DNA of 64,000 bases from contig PJRA01000263.1 in NCBI GenBank assembly GCA_016987375.1, forward strand, positions 4,941,201 through 5,005,200. Reading direction: 5' to 3'. Source of the DNA: Brachionus koreanus. Its lineage: Eukaryota; Rotifera; Eurotatoria; Ploima; Brachionidae. Positions 47,492 through 60,085 of the stretch are shown here, in pieces (positions within the stretch are counted from its first letter, which is position 1; every line of letters starts with the position of its first letter). Below the pieces are notes generated by a model. That model did no database searches and was not told the DNA's origin. It worked only from the letters and a program-made list of their open reading frames with translations. Both the position numbers and the translations under genes were made by a program.

Positions 47492-50400
47492 GTAAGAAAG
47501 TTTTTGTTTATAAAATTATTGGTCTTGAACCTTGCCATTTCTACCTGTTTTAAAGTTTAATCTAAAGAATTTTTTGATGATTTCAAATTTTGAATAAACA
47601 TAAGCAATTTATATTAAATTTTCTAGAAAATGTATTTTATTTTCTAGGTTAAAAGAAACGAATGAAAGAAGTGTTTAATTAGCAGAAAAGAATTTACTTA
47701 GATGAAAAATTTATGATAAATTAATTAGGTAGCTTTCCGCTTTAGCAAATTTAGAGAAAAAAAACCAAACTATTTTTGTCTCCCATTATTTAATTCACAC
47801 AATAAAAAATATTTTAAAACTACGAACCTTGAATCCTAAAGAAAAAAAAATTAATTCATTATTTAAATATTGAATCTTAATTGCATTTCTTAAAAACTGT
47901 TTGTCAAATGATGGAATTAAATCAGCATATTTCCAATATCCGAGTAAATCTTTTAACCCTTGATTTATTTTCCAAATATTTTTCGACTAATTTTCCAACA
48001 TATTTGTTCCTTTGCTATCTTATCGCTTAAATTTTTGAGCAACTTAAAAATTTCACTCTTTTAAAAAATATCGTTTTATCTTTTCAAAATTATTTTTTTT
48101 AAAGTTAAAAGTTTTCGAAAAAATTTGAAACATAAACTTGAAAAACTGCAAATATTAATGAGCCTATTAGCTCAATATGTTATTTCATTTTAAGGCTATT
48201 ATTTCAATTTAAATTTATTTAATTTATAATTATTTTTAAATTTAAGTAATTATTTATGAAAAAAAATTATTGTTTAATTCAACTAAAGGGATCATTTAGT
48301 CAAAAATACCATTTGTTTCTTAACTCATCCTTTTTCGGAACTTTTGCCCACTTTTCAAACCGGGAAAGTAAATAAGAAAAATCAGAAAAAAGTTATTACT
48401 TTAGAATCTAAGAATTTATTTAATATTAAAAATATCGTTATGTGTAAGTTTGAGATTTAAAAAAAAAATGTTCTTAATTTGTTAAAAATTATAGCCGTAA
48501 ACAAATATTTAATGTTGTAGTGAGCTTAAATCTTTGACTCGATCAATTTACTATTATTTAATCATAAATAGTGAGTCTTCAGGGAAATAAAGAAAACATA
48601 TTCAATTTATTTTTTAACTAAAACAAAAAAAAAACTTATTATTTTTGAATTGTTCAATTCAATCTAGCAGAAACAAAAACTTGTTTAATTTTATATTTAA
48701 GATTTTCAAGGCCAAGAGTTTGAATTCATTGAGTGAAATTGAAAATCAGATCTAATTAATAACCTAAGTTATTTGTGTTTTTATACAACTAATTCATTTA
48801 GTTTTTAGTTATTTAGATCTTAAAAGAAATTATATATTTGATTGATCCAATAAAACTGTGATTGGTAAAATAAAGAGCCATTTTTAAAATTTTTCTAGTT
48901 AGAACTAAGTCCTATTGAGAATTAAGACAAAATATGGAGTAATTAAGTTTTTGTTTAGGTTTTCCTGGCAATTTAAAAGTGTTTGCTTTGTCAAATAATG
49001 TAGTGTCATTAAGATATTTTCCGTTAATAAAAATAAAATTAAAACTATTTCTAATCATAAGTTCTTTATTCATTAGTCAAGAACTTTTTTTATTTATTCA
49101 GAGATCTATTGAATTTTTATTAAAAGCATGCCAAACCTATGCTAGTACTTGATTTAATATCATTCATTTTTTTGCATGATGATCTTGAGATATGTCTTAT
49201 AAAAACAAAGGAGAAATATTAACAAGAAGTTTTCTCTGAACCTAAAGACATTTCCTTCTTTGAAACTTGAAAATTTTTATTTTTATTTGTTACCAAGATC
49301 AAATGTGGTTTTAATTAAAACCAAAATAAGCAAAAAGTTGAAAAATTATTGCAATTTTGTTTTTAGAGCAAACAAAAACTGATCATTATATGTGTGTTAC
49401 TGATGCAATGATTTATCTAAAGATTTGATCAAAAGTATTAAATCTTTGATGAAATCAGGTCTAATTTGTAACACAAATTGGATCGAATTAGCTCAATATT
49501 TATATAAATATATATATTATTTTATTTTTTTTTCTATTTTGTTTTTTTTCAAATGGCGAATGAAGTCTAATTAACTTAGATTAAATGCTCTTTGAAACAT
49601 TGTTTATGAATAGAAAAGAATGGCAAAACTCTTGGATCAATTGAAGTCGATATTTGCAATGAATGGTAATTAAAAAAATTAATTTTTTCCATTTAACTTA
49701 TTGGATTTTTTTCACGATTGTTGATTATTTATAAATTAAATCTAATTAAAAAATTTATTCTAAGAAATGTCAAAAAGTCGATTTAAAAAAAAAATAAAAA
49801 AGAAAACTAGGCTTTATTAATTTGATTATCAAAATTTTCTAAAACTTAATTATAACACAAATTTATTCAAAAGAGATATTCTGAGACAAATTGATCGTAA
49901 CAGTTAATTTTCATTTTTGAAATGGGCACCGCATTAACTACTATTAATTCAAATATCGTTTCACAGAAAGGTATATTTTGGGTTTATTTTTAAATTCTAA
50001 TTGATTGATTTTGAGCTTGTTTTGGAAGTGAATGCACGATTCCTTTGCTTTTTGCATGTTTTTCGATGTAATACCTAATAAGGTCATGTGAGTAATTAGC
50101 ATTAATCTTAACTATATATTAAGTTCTGTATATATTTTTAAACATTATTAGTTTTAGTACTTTTAAAAAGTTCATCATGGCTTGGTAGTATTTTTTTTTC
50201 AAGCCAATTTAGATTATCAGTTCCTTTTTTTAACCTGAAGTATGAGACATGTATAAAATTAGAAAAATTTAAAGCTAAATTAAAGTTATATTTTTGAATT
50301 TAAACCAAAATAAAATAATTTATTCAATAATCTATATTAAAAAAAAACTTAATTGAAGTTGAATTAAATGTTTGATATTTTAAATTTTCATTAAACGCAA

Positions 50401-53400
50401 TAAAAAGAATTAAATAAATCGCATTAAACGATATTGTAAACATTCTAAAACTAAACTTGTGATATTAGAATTAACTTTTATGTTTAAAAAATTTTGTACC
50501 TTAAAATAAAGACATCTTGAAAGATTATTTTCGTCAAATTCAATAAAAAAACAGATCCAGATTTTATTGATTTTATGTTTTTATTCGAAATTTGTTAAAT
50601 TCATTTTTTTCATAATTTTCAATCTTGTATTTTATAAAGATCATTGATTTATTTAAATAAGAGTGCATTGGATAATGATGCCAAATGTTTTTAACATGAT
50701 TAGGAAAGGAATGACGTTAATATCTTTAGGGTTGCAAGTGAATAAAGTAAATTTAGACTCTAAAAATTTGTAATGCATTTGGTTCCTGATAGATTTTGTG
50801 AAGCAGTTGTAATTTAATTTTAATCACCAAAAAATATTTTCAATATCAGCTAAAAAACTAAACGAACAAAATTCGAATTGAACTAATTTTTTTCAAATCT
50901 AATTTGTTCAAATTCCCATAATTAATTTTTAAAAATACTTTGATTTAATAAACAATCATTTTCTAATAATCTGAAATTTGCTACAGGGAAAAACAATCTT
51001 AATTTTTTGTGTAAGTGGCATTTATTAAGAATAGACCCAAAAATTATGATTGTCATTTTGCATATAGCTCAAGATATTTACGCAAACAGTTTTAAGCAAA
51101 ATTAATCTTTTGAAAATAGCTTTAGTTGATAAAAACCTATCATTTGACACCCGAAATTAATTTTTTTGTAACAAAAGAAATTTTATATCTGTAAGCAATT
51201 ATGAGAAAAGTAGAAATCACGTCGGTTCCCGAGTCAAATTTCTATTGAATATATCCCTCTAATCAACTAAATGGATTAAAAAATCTCATTATTATCAGTA
51301 TTAGAGAATTAAACAAAAAATTTATGAGCAAAATACATGCTAATTTTATCTTCTTTTTTTTAAGTTACCAAAATTCTTTAAATATTCGATTTTCTATGAA
51401 CCTGTATAATCAAGAACTATTTTTAATGTTTTTCTTACGAAATACTAGAATTTATGCTACTGCTTCAGCTGCCAAAATAATCTTAATATGGTTAAAGTAG
51501 AAAAAAAAATGATTAAGTCAAACGGATTTTATCTAAAACCATTTTATTAATCTGTTTGGTTAAGTTAAATTTATAAAAGAAATCTAGTTGCTTAGACATA
51601 GAATTTTTTTTATTAAATGAAAAGGAAATTTCATTCATGGTGGTTTTCTGGATTAGGTTTTGTCTTTTATAATAAATCACGAACTAAATTTATTTTTTCT
51701 ACATTTGATTTCAATTAAATACAAATATTTATCCTAATGGAATAAAATGCGCAGTTAAATTTAAAAATTGAAGTTATTGCAATTGAATCTTTTAATTCTG
51801 CTTTCGACTAGCAAATTTGAAAAATAAATTTTCATTTAAAAAATATTGTGTCAACTTCTGTTGGTTTAATTTTTTTTGATCAAAAAATTTTTGTTAAAAC
51901 TCAAATGCCAATATCTGGTTAATATATTTTTTTTTCTTTTTTTTTTTAATTCATCAAATTTTTGTTATTAGAACTATAAAATTACAACACATTGGCAAGA
52001 ACAAACTTAAAATAATTAAATTTTAAAAATGGAATCATCAAGTACTTCAAAAAAAGGTTTGTTTAAGTGTGGTTTCTTAATTAAATTTTATAAGAATTCC
52101 CAGCTTTAGCGTCTCCTTTAATATAAAATGCATAAGATTTAAATTTAAATTTAAATTTCAAGTTTCCAATTTATTTTAAATGTACCAAAAAGCTTACGAC
52201 TTTGTCTATAGATTTAAATCAAGTATTTATCTTTATTAAATTTGTCATCTCTCTTAAAAAATATTTAATATTGAAGCTAATTCTTCTTGTTTTATCTTGA
52301 TAAACCCAATAAATTTTAATTTATTATTTAAAAGAAGAGAGTTTTATCTTAAAGACAATAAATCTTTGTTTTTGTTTTTAATTTATTAATTTATTTTCCA
52401 AGATACGATTGAAAAACAGATTTACTTTAAAAACAGAAAATAACTGATTGCTGAAAATTTAAAAAATATCCATTTCTATTTAATTTTTTGGTCCAATTTA
52501 AAAGAAAGAAAATTATAAATTATCCGGAATCTAATTTTTAAAATTAATTTAGAATGTTATGTTTTAAGTCTATTCAACAATTATCTAATTTGATTTATTA
52601 ATTTAGTTTATAATAATTTCCGCAAATTTAGGGTTTATCGATTTTTGGACACTCTATGGAAGAGTAAATTTCAATTCAGTATTATGATAAATAGTACTAA
52701 ATTTTTAATCTACCTATCGAATGAATCTTGTCTTAAGCATCTTATAAATTAATTATATTTTTTGTAATGAAAATAAAATAGATTTTATTTTAAATATTCA
52801 TTTTTTAAACTCAAAAATATTGATTTTTTTATTAATATTTCTTCAATGAATCATGTCTATTGGATATTGTTTTAAATCTGTTTGAAACTAATTTATTAGT
52901 TAAATTTGAGTATTATATAAAGACGCTGTTTAGTTTTCGAATTTAATCAATCATTTCAAAATTTTATTATAAAATAATTATACAAGATCTGAAAAAAAAT
53001 CTGATCATTCTGTAGTTAGCTGATTTTTTTTTATTTCAATAAGAAGAAAGAAAATTTAGTTTTACTGAGCTTTTTTTTTCTTAAATCGTGATTAATCACG
53101 TTAAGATTTTGTTCAAAAATATATTTTATCTATGAGGCAATGTCGAATATTTTTTGAATAGCATCATGCTATGGTCTTTACTGATTTGATTATTAGATTA
53201 GAAAAAAAATCAAGAATTCTGAAGCTTAAAAACTCGGTCATTTAGATAAAATAATTAGATTAGAGAGTGAATATTACGAATTAAGTAAAAAAGTTATTGA
53301 AATATTTTTGTTTATTGAATCCTAGTACTTTTTTTTTCTGAAGTGAGATTAGACTTTTTACAAATCATAGAATTAACAGTTTAAAATGAAAATTTCGCGA

Positions 53401-55303
53401 AGTTTAAACGCTTAAATAAATTTGTTAAAGCGTAATAAGATACTAATATCAACTTAAAAAAAAAACTTTATTTCTATTTTGTAAAAGAATCTCTGAAAAT
53501 ACAAATCCAATTTGTATTTGTTACAATAAAGCATCTACATATAAATTAACTATTACATTGAAAAAAATCGAAAAAAGAATCTCAACAACAAATATTTTTA
53601 ATAAATAATTTCTCATTTCCTAGAATAGCTTATTAAATTAGGAACTATTCACTAAATTATTCCCTAATAAAAATATAATCTAATTTTTGATACTCATTCA
53701 AACAAAACTTTTTCGCGTTCAAAAATTTTGAGTGATTTTTTATTTATTTTTAAAGCTCTCTATTAAATTATGTAGTAATTAGAATTTGAGAGTTTACAAG
53801 CCAACGCCGAATCATAATTAACTTTATATTAAAAATTTAATAAACCTCATATCTGAAAATTAAAATTAATTTAACTGAAACCCAAATTTGTTTGATAAAA
53901 AGCAGAAATTTGCATGTATGCCGAGTTAAATTAGTAATTTTTATTTACGAATGCCAGAAATGATGAGAAATTTTTTCTCTCGCAAACTAATACATCAAAT
54001 TCTTTATTATCCAGCATATTTAAATCATTTATCAGAATCAGTATGCTATCGAAGAGAAAAAATCAATTTGGCTTATCAAGAATTAAACTTAAAGTTTACA
54101 AATGATATAAAAAAGAGCTTTGTCGAATTAAATTAGATAATCGATAATAAAATCTTACATTTTATAATTTTGATATGGAAATATTTTGCATTCCGAAATT
54201 AAGCATTCAGATAGTTTGAGGTACTTAGGAAACATCTAGCGTTGGTTTAGCTTTCAATCAAATGTATCCTTTTAACAAAAGATAATTCTTTAAGCAAAAT
54301 GTCGGCATAAACTTCATCAACTTAATTTACCAAAATAGTTAACGATTTTTTCGAAAGGAACAACAAAACTTAACATAGCAATTTCTTTATAAAAAATGCC
54401 GATGTTTTTCAAAATTCTTTCTTAACAAAATTAGGCAATAAAAATCATATTTTATGAACTGACAGTCTTTAGATAACTTTTTCTAGATTTTGTTTGCAAA
54501 TTAAAAATGTACAAAAATACTTTGTTCTTTTTATTATTTTCATAGTATGAATACATCTGAAAATATTACAAAAATTTTTTCATAAATTTCTCTTTTAATC
54601 CAGTAGCTTATTGATTTTTTTTCATTAAAAAAAATAAAATATATATATGTATTTTTTTACATAGAACAAATAATAATACTAATTAAATGGAAAAATTTAA
54701 TTTTTATTAGTTTAAATTGATTTTTCTAATTCAGTTCAATAAAATTTTAATTAGTTTCACTTTAGATCAATAGGTACCAAATAAATTTAAAATGCTTGAA
54801 AATTGTTTGAAAAAATTAAAAAATTATTCAAAGCTAATTAGAATTTTTCAATAAAGGAAGCTTTTATTAGTTGATTTACTTGTTAGAATAAAATTAATGA
54901 AGCAATATTTTCAATTAATTCTCCTATAGACACCATCAATCATAAGCTTTGCTTTGAGTTTCTTTACGATTTTGCTAAAAATTATTTTATATATACAAAA
55001 TCGATAGAGCTTCAACATTATTACTAATACTAGATCAAATTCACAAAACTGTTTTCTAGTTGATTGAGTCAATTTTTCTGATAAATTATTTAGTTTAATC
55101 CTTGTGAATCAATCTGAATTTGCAAATAATAAATAATATTGCTGAAAAGCTGCTAGCTGTTTTCATAATTGTAAGAGTACATAGAAATTTCCGATTTGAG
55201 TCTCATTATTTTTATTTGAAAATAAAAACTATGGCATTTAAAAAATCAATTACACCTTTTTAGCAAATTATTCCTCATTATTTTCGGCAAACATCAAAAT
55301 ACA

Positions 55304-55336
<33 letters not shown>

Positions 55337-57957
55337 GAAATTTGATAGCTAAAGTACAAGTTATTATTTAAGTTTTAGTGTAAAATTTGCCAAGAGCATC
55401 TGTTTATTGAGAGAAAATTTTAACTCATTTTAGAATCAAATCAGCTAGTATTTTTTTAAGTTTGGCTTAAATAAACTGTCTAATATTTACAATAAAGAAA
55501 GGAAAAGCCGGGTTTTTAATAATTTTTAATTTTTTAAGTAAACATTTTTTAGTGATGACTTAATTCCTCTTTAGAAATAAAATAGAATAATGAAAAACTT
55601 GTAGCTTTATTCCATTTTCTTGTCGATGATTTGTTCTTCAGTTTAATATTTGATTCATCTAGTGCAATAGAATTTATTTTAAGTAATAAGTGACTTATTT
55701 TTGTAATGGACGAAGACGACGACGTGTTAGGATATTATAACTATGGTGAGTTGAAAGCCCTCATTTCTTAATAATTCTGCCATGTGACACAATCCATCTA
55801 AACAATTTAAAAATTGATTGAATTTTTATTAGGAAATGAATATTTTCTTTTAATCGCCTTTAACACGATTTTATATTGAATGTTATTATTTTCATAGAAT
55901 TAATTTATTAAAGAGAGAAAATGACGTCAAGGATTATTTCCTGAAAATTTAAGAAAAAATAATTTTTTAGATTTTCTCAATTTATTTTCGTTTATCTTAT
56001 TTAAAATTTTAGCAATATTTTTAATTTGTCGTATCGAAAAAAAATAGAAAAGAATTCTTTGACAGACTTGAAAAAAAAAAGAAAGATAAAATTTTTCTTT
56101 TTTAAAAAGCATTTTATAAATTTATATTTTTTTCTCATTTGACTGATTAATAAATATTGTAAATAAAAGAAAAATTCTTGATTTTATTCAAATAAATTTA
56201 AATTAAGACTGTGAATGATACTAAGAATTAATAAATAAATAGATATAAAAATTTTAACATCGATTTTAATCAAAGTTTATAATTAAAGAAAATGTTATCA
56301 CAAAAGTTTTCTCCCCGAGGATTAAGCAAGTGATCCGAGTGGCCTAAAATTTGGCCCATAATAATTTTTTTAGCATTAATTACGAATACAAATTAGATTT
56401 TGGCGTGCATGTGAAATAACTTTCAGAAAAATGGTTCAAAGTAAAAAAAATAATTAAAAGCTGATAATTGCTTTCAAATTCATGGAAAAGCTTTTTTGTC
56501 ATTAATTTTGGCTTCTTCAAATAGAACAGAAAAAACTATTAGAACTCATCTCAGTTTTTTATTGATGCTTTTATCATCAATTATTTATATTGAGAAAGCA
56601 GCAATTCAGTAAAGCAGAAAAATAGATTTTCTGCTCTTGATAAGAAATCATTGTGAATTTAATTATTTAACGACAAATTCAAATATTGACTAAAATTCTT
56701 TAATTTAATGCTGCCATCTATAATTTGCTCAATCTAATACATAGAGTTAATGCTTCCTACTTAAAATTCATTTTTAAATCGAATTTAAAAATAATGTTCC
56801 GGAGAGGTAAATATTATTCACTTAATGAAAATAGTTTTTCTTTCTTTTAATAAGACTTTTTTTCCTTTTGAAAAATAAAGAATCTCATTTTTGAGACTTA
56901 TTTTTTCTAACGGAAGTTTGAACGGCCTCTTATCAAGGATTAAAATTGTGAATATTTTCATTTTGAAGCTAAGAAAAATTTTGATTAATTTGCTTTCACA
57001 TTTGAATCCCGATGATTAATTCCAAAAGAAATGGAAATAGTCCAACAAGCAATAGCAGATTACCTAAATATGGCACTATTTTTCGCAAAATAAGAATGAG
57101 ACGTATAACAGAGATAATTTTTTGATATTTTTGTGCTATTAATTCAATGCACCCATAATAATTTTTTGCCTTAAAATGAATATTCTAATTTATTTTTTAA
57201 AAAGAAAATGAGTACGAGGAAAATTCACAGACCATTTTACGCTACAAGCCAAGACCAATAGAAGAATTGGTCAGAGAGACTCGTTTTACCAGAAAAGAAA
57301 TTCAATACATGTATCGCGGATTTAAGCAAGAATGTCCTAGTGGAATAGTTACTGAGCAAATGTTTAAAGAAATTTATTCACATTTTTTTCCTCAAGGCGG
57401 TAAGTTTACTAGTTGAATATTTCTGCTTTTTAGTAATTTTTTCATTTAGAATGTTCGAACTATGCTCGACTAATTTTTGCCACCTTGGATCAAAACTCAG
57501 ATGGTACAGTTAATTTTGAAGATTTTCTCGTCGGCTTGTCCATTTTATCACGTGGAACAATAGACGAAAAGTTAAGATGGATTTTCAGCTTGTACGATAT
57601 TAACAAAGATGGTAAAGTAACCAAAGATGAATTACAACTTGTAATAACCTCAATATATGAATTAATGGGCAAATTTACAAAACCACCAATGGATGAGACT
57701 GCACCTAAGCAGCATGCCGATGTTGTTTTCAAAGTAATTTGTTTCTATATTTTTATTTCAATAAAAATCCCTTAATTTGTTTTAGAAATTTAATTCAAAG
57801 CAAGATGGTGTTATTACTATTGAAGATTTTATGCAGACGTGTTACAATGTAATTTTTTTTTTAAAATATCCCTTTAATTTTTGAAATTTAACCTTATTTT
57901 CATATTAAGGATGAATCAATTTTAAATTCGATGTCAATGCTAGATACCGTATTTTAA
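47209..57957 (+). CDS. KCNIP: Kv channel-interacting protein (KChIP), alternative first exons
   Basis: Common exons are 57205-57399, 57450-57733, 57786-57848 and 57910-57957, all GT..AG with matching phases. They encode [18 protein letters not shown], then [38 protein letters not shown], the EF-2 loop [32 protein letters not shown] with the canonical EF-3 loop [26 protein letters not shown], and the EF-4 region [14 protein letters not shown], ending [13 protein letters not shown]. This is the KChIP core, close to the vertebrate proteins through 'YRGFKNECPSG' and '[16 protein letters not shown]'. KChIPs bind Kv4 channel N-termini at the membrane and tune inactivation; some act as calcium-dependent repressors (DREAM). 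The span starts at the most upstream of several candidate first exons, listed separately. The poly(A) signal AATAAA is at 57969-57974. Family certain; which vertebrate paralogue is undefined. Confidence 0.93.
49620..49665 (+). CDS. KCNIP: KChIP alternative first exon 2 (hydrophobic helix)
   Basis: [15 protein letters not shown] plus one base before a GTAATT donor, phase 1. The peptide would form a short amphipathic helix and join directly to ENEYEENSQ of the common core. Confidence 0.6.
49922..49970 (+). CDS. KCNIP: KChIP alternative first exon 3 (N-myristoylation-like)
   Basis: [16 protein letters not shown] plus one base before a GTATAT donor, phase 1. MG at the start with Thr at position 6 fits the N-myristoylation consensus, as in myristoylated KChIP1 and other neuronal calcium sensors, so this isoform should be membrane-anchored. 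Confidence 0.6.
52029..52056 (+). CDS. KCNIP: KChIP candidate first exon 4
   Basis: MESSSTSKK plus one base before GTTTGT, phase 1. It is short, so chance is possible. An acceptor-like TTATTAG about 60 bases upstream could belong to an untranslated leader. Confidence 0.4.
55706..55745 (+). CDS. KCNIP: KChIP alternative first exon 5 (acidic)
   Basis: [13 protein letters not shown] plus one base before a strong GTGAGT donor, phase 1. The run of Glu/Asp codons (GACGAAGACGACGACG) is strikingly G+C rich against its surroundings, which supports selection for coding. An acidic N-terminus would not insert in membrane, so it probably makes a soluble isoform. Confidence 0.6.
56794..56806 (+). CDS. KCNIP: KChIP candidate first exon 6 (very short)
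   Basis: MFRR plus one base before GTAAAT, phase 1. Only four codons, so this call rests on the phase and the GGAGAG|GTAAAT donor. Confidence 0.3.
57012..57102 (+). CDS. KCNIP: KChIP candidate first exon 7 (basic)
   Basis: Thirty codons plus one base: [30 protein letters not shown], then a GTATAA donor in phase 1, just 102 bases before the common exon. The composition is basic and coding-like, but the donor context (GAGAC|GT) is weak and two other frames cross the site. Confidence 0.4.
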
Positions 57958-58963
57958 AAATCCAACACAATAAAATCAAGGAAAAGATGCACATTAAAAA
58001 TTCTATATAAAAATTCAAATATTTATTAAATGAACATCTTATAATTTTTTTTTGTTTTAATTTATCCTACCACTGTAAATTTTAAATTTTATTAAATTCA
58101 ATAAAATTTTATTTTATTAAAATCAAAAAATTACTCCTTTTTTCAAAAAAATTCATAAATTGGAAAATTGAAAAAAAAAATTTTGAAACAAGCAATATTT
58201 TTGATTAATTTTCAGTATACTATTTTTTTAAACAATTCGTAATTTGATTGTGTTGCTCAAAACTAAGAAGATGTACTGTGAAAGAATATTAAAGTTCTTC
58301 TACTATCTGATAAGATAGAAAAGGCACAGATTTTTTTTTATTATTAAAAGCTAAACGACTGCTTAGATTATAATTTAATAGCGCGAAAAACATTTTGAGC
58401 AATAGGGTTTTCTAAAATTTAGGACAATCGAACTAAAATAATTGCTAAAAAAGCTTGTCAAATTTGTCTATATTTAAATTATGCTTAATTTGTAGAGTTT
58501 TACCAGATTGCTGTGAAAAGTGGAACTTTGAGTGTTGCACCATATTGCATATACAGAAATTGCTTCTGACTTTTAAAAAAAAAGTTGTGAGAATTTTTAA
58601 CATTTTGTTCTGTTTTATTGTATTAAATATCACAAAACTCAATAGAGCAAATTTAAAATTTATCAAAAATTTTTCATTGACCAAAATTTCAATATTTTTT
58701 TAAATTGCTTTTACAATTAATAGTAGTTATATTTTTCATAGAAATTTTATTCAAATATTTGGTGTCTCTTTTGAGTAACATTGATATTTCTCAAATCATA
58801 TACTAAAGCATTGCCTCCGATTATATCATACAATACATGACTAATTATTTCTTCATCTTATATGCAATTTAAAAACAAACTAATTAGATGAAAAATTATT
58901 AAATTTATTAACAGAAAATAAATTTTGTTTTTAATTTTATTATTTATTTAAATTTTTAAGAAG
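57958..58963. other. KChIP 3' flank and downstream DNA
   Basis: Contains the KChIP poly(A) signal and A+T-rich DNA. Around 58450-58570 both strands are open for ~80 codons and the sequence is a little richer in G+C (CVLPDCCEKW-like on plus), but neither strand gives a convincing gene. Confidence 0.35.
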
Positions 58964-59281
58964 TTAATAGGGTCTGTAGTCAGATGAGTGAGGTCTTTTG
59001 CTATAGGTTTTCGATGCATAATCATATTTATAAGGAATGTACTCATATGTTAAACCGTAACTGTAAGGTTTGTAATCATAACCATGATACGGATTGTAAT
59101 CATGATATTTTGGCATGTAATCTTCTCTCATAAATTTATAGTCTGGATAAAATGTTCTATAATAAACATCTAAAATTGATCTTGAATGAAGCAGTTTTCC
59201 ATCATCTTGACTGTTTGTTTCTTCACTGATTGATTGCAAGATCAAGTTGAAAAAAACTAAAAATACTAATTTAAAATTCAT
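58964..59281 (-). CDS. Small tyrosine-rich secreted protein
   Basis: The protein has 105 aa when started at the internal ATG at 59281; the frame is open further upstream, but this start places a textbook signal peptide at the N-terminus (MNFKLVFLVFFNLILQSISE). The mature part (EETNSQDDGKLLHSRSILDV...) becomes dominated by Tyr, Pro, Lys, Asp and His: YYRTFYPDYKFMREDYMPKY, HDYNPYHGYDYKPYSYG, then YEYIPYKYDYASKTYSKR, ending SSDYRPY. No cysteines occur in the mature chain. The composition recalls structural, adhesive or cuticle-type secreted proteins with tyrosine as cross-linking residue, but no family is claimed. A minus-strand AATAAA at 58948-58943 follows the stop. It is divergent from SNRPG, whose start is 398 bases away. 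Confidence 0.65.
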   Translation of the reverse strand: MNFKLVFLVFFNLILQSISEETNSQDDGKLLHSRSILDVYYRTFYPDYKFMREDYMPKYHDYNPYHGYDYKPYSYGLTYEYIPYKYDYASKTYSKRPHSSDYRPY

Positions 59282-59678
59282 AATTTTTAAAAATTTTAGA
59301 TATGTCTTGTTCAAATTAGAAAATGAGAAATTATTTATAATTAATCCTAAGGTCATTTAATTGACTTAAAAATTGTCATTCTAAACTTTTTGTAAAAATT
59401 AGTTCAAATGAGTAATTTATTTTAAAAATATCGTTTACATAAGTATCTTGAATTCAGTAAAAATGCAAACATTTTAAAATTTAAAAATATTAAAGTCAGT
59501 TTAGATTTAGTATTTGAATTTTTTTTCTAGGCTTAAGATAAACTTTGTTTTGCTCGTCGATTTTTTTCCTTTAATTAAATGCATTGCAGTCAACTGAATT
59601 TAAAATTTCATTCAAACAAATTCAAAAAATAAAAAAAATTGCCGAGAAATATCTTTTTGGATTCTTAAAAAACACAAT

Positions 59679-60027
59679 ATGAGCAAAGCAAATCCACCTG
59701 AGTTGAAAAAGTATTTATTTTAACAAATAAATTTCAAATATTTCAAATAAATTGATTTTATTAATTTAAGGTTCATGGATAAGAAGGTTTCATGTAATTT
59801 TGAATTTTTTTTTTATTTTTAAAACTCTTTTTTATTTTTGATTTTCAGTGAAGATCAATGGTAATAGATTAGTAACTGGAACCTTGCGAGGATATGATCC
59901 GTTTATGAATCTTGTAATTGATGAAGCTACTGAGCATGTAAGAGGCAGCAATGTTATGAATCCGATTGGTATGGTTGTCGTTAGAGGTAACAGCGTTGTG
60001 ATGATTGAAGCTCTTGAAAGACTTTAA
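59679..60027 (+). CDS. SNRPG: Small nuclear ribonucleoprotein G (Sm G), three exons
   Basis: Exons 59679-59710, 59771-59793 and 59849-60027 give 77 aa: [20 protein letters not shown], then [50 protein letters not shown] and LERL. Both Sm motifs are present: the Sm1 'G..lrG.D.fmNlviDe' and the Sm2 '[12 protein letters not shown]'. It is nearly colinear with the human 76-residue protein. Sm G is one of seven subunits of the ring that assembles on U1, U2, U4 and U5 snRNA; it acts in the nucleus in pre-mRNA splicing. The 23-base middle exon is tiny; its donor must be the GTAATT after TTTCAT, because that joins T to TG to rebuild a leucine as in other species. A poly(A) signal lies at 60080-60085. 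Confidence 0.96.
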
Positions 60028-60085
60028 TTTTGTATAACTTTTCTATATTTGATTGTTAAAATGATCATTATTATTATGAAATAAA

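Larger units (their letters stand above)
47492..57204. other. KChIP first-exon interval, mostly A+T-rich intron
   Basis: Apart from the small first exons listed, this ~9.7 kb is A+T-rich with no recognised mobile element, which is unusual beside the repeat-rich left half of the window. An (AT)n plus T16 run lies at 55301-55336. The frame at 53951-54136 ([20 protein letters not shown]...) looks moderately protein-like, but its only donor-like site is in phase 0, so it cannot join the common exon in frame; I leave it unassigned. Confidence 0.4.

Noticed and set aside
50032..50067. Another possible KChIP first exon ([12 protein letters not shown] before GTAATA)
   Set aside because: Phase 0, so it cannot join the common exon in frame.
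53951..54136. Candidate KChIP first exon ([12 protein letters not shown]...)
   Set aside because: Its only donor-like site leaves phase 0, incompatible with the phase-1 common exon; kept only as an unassigned frame.
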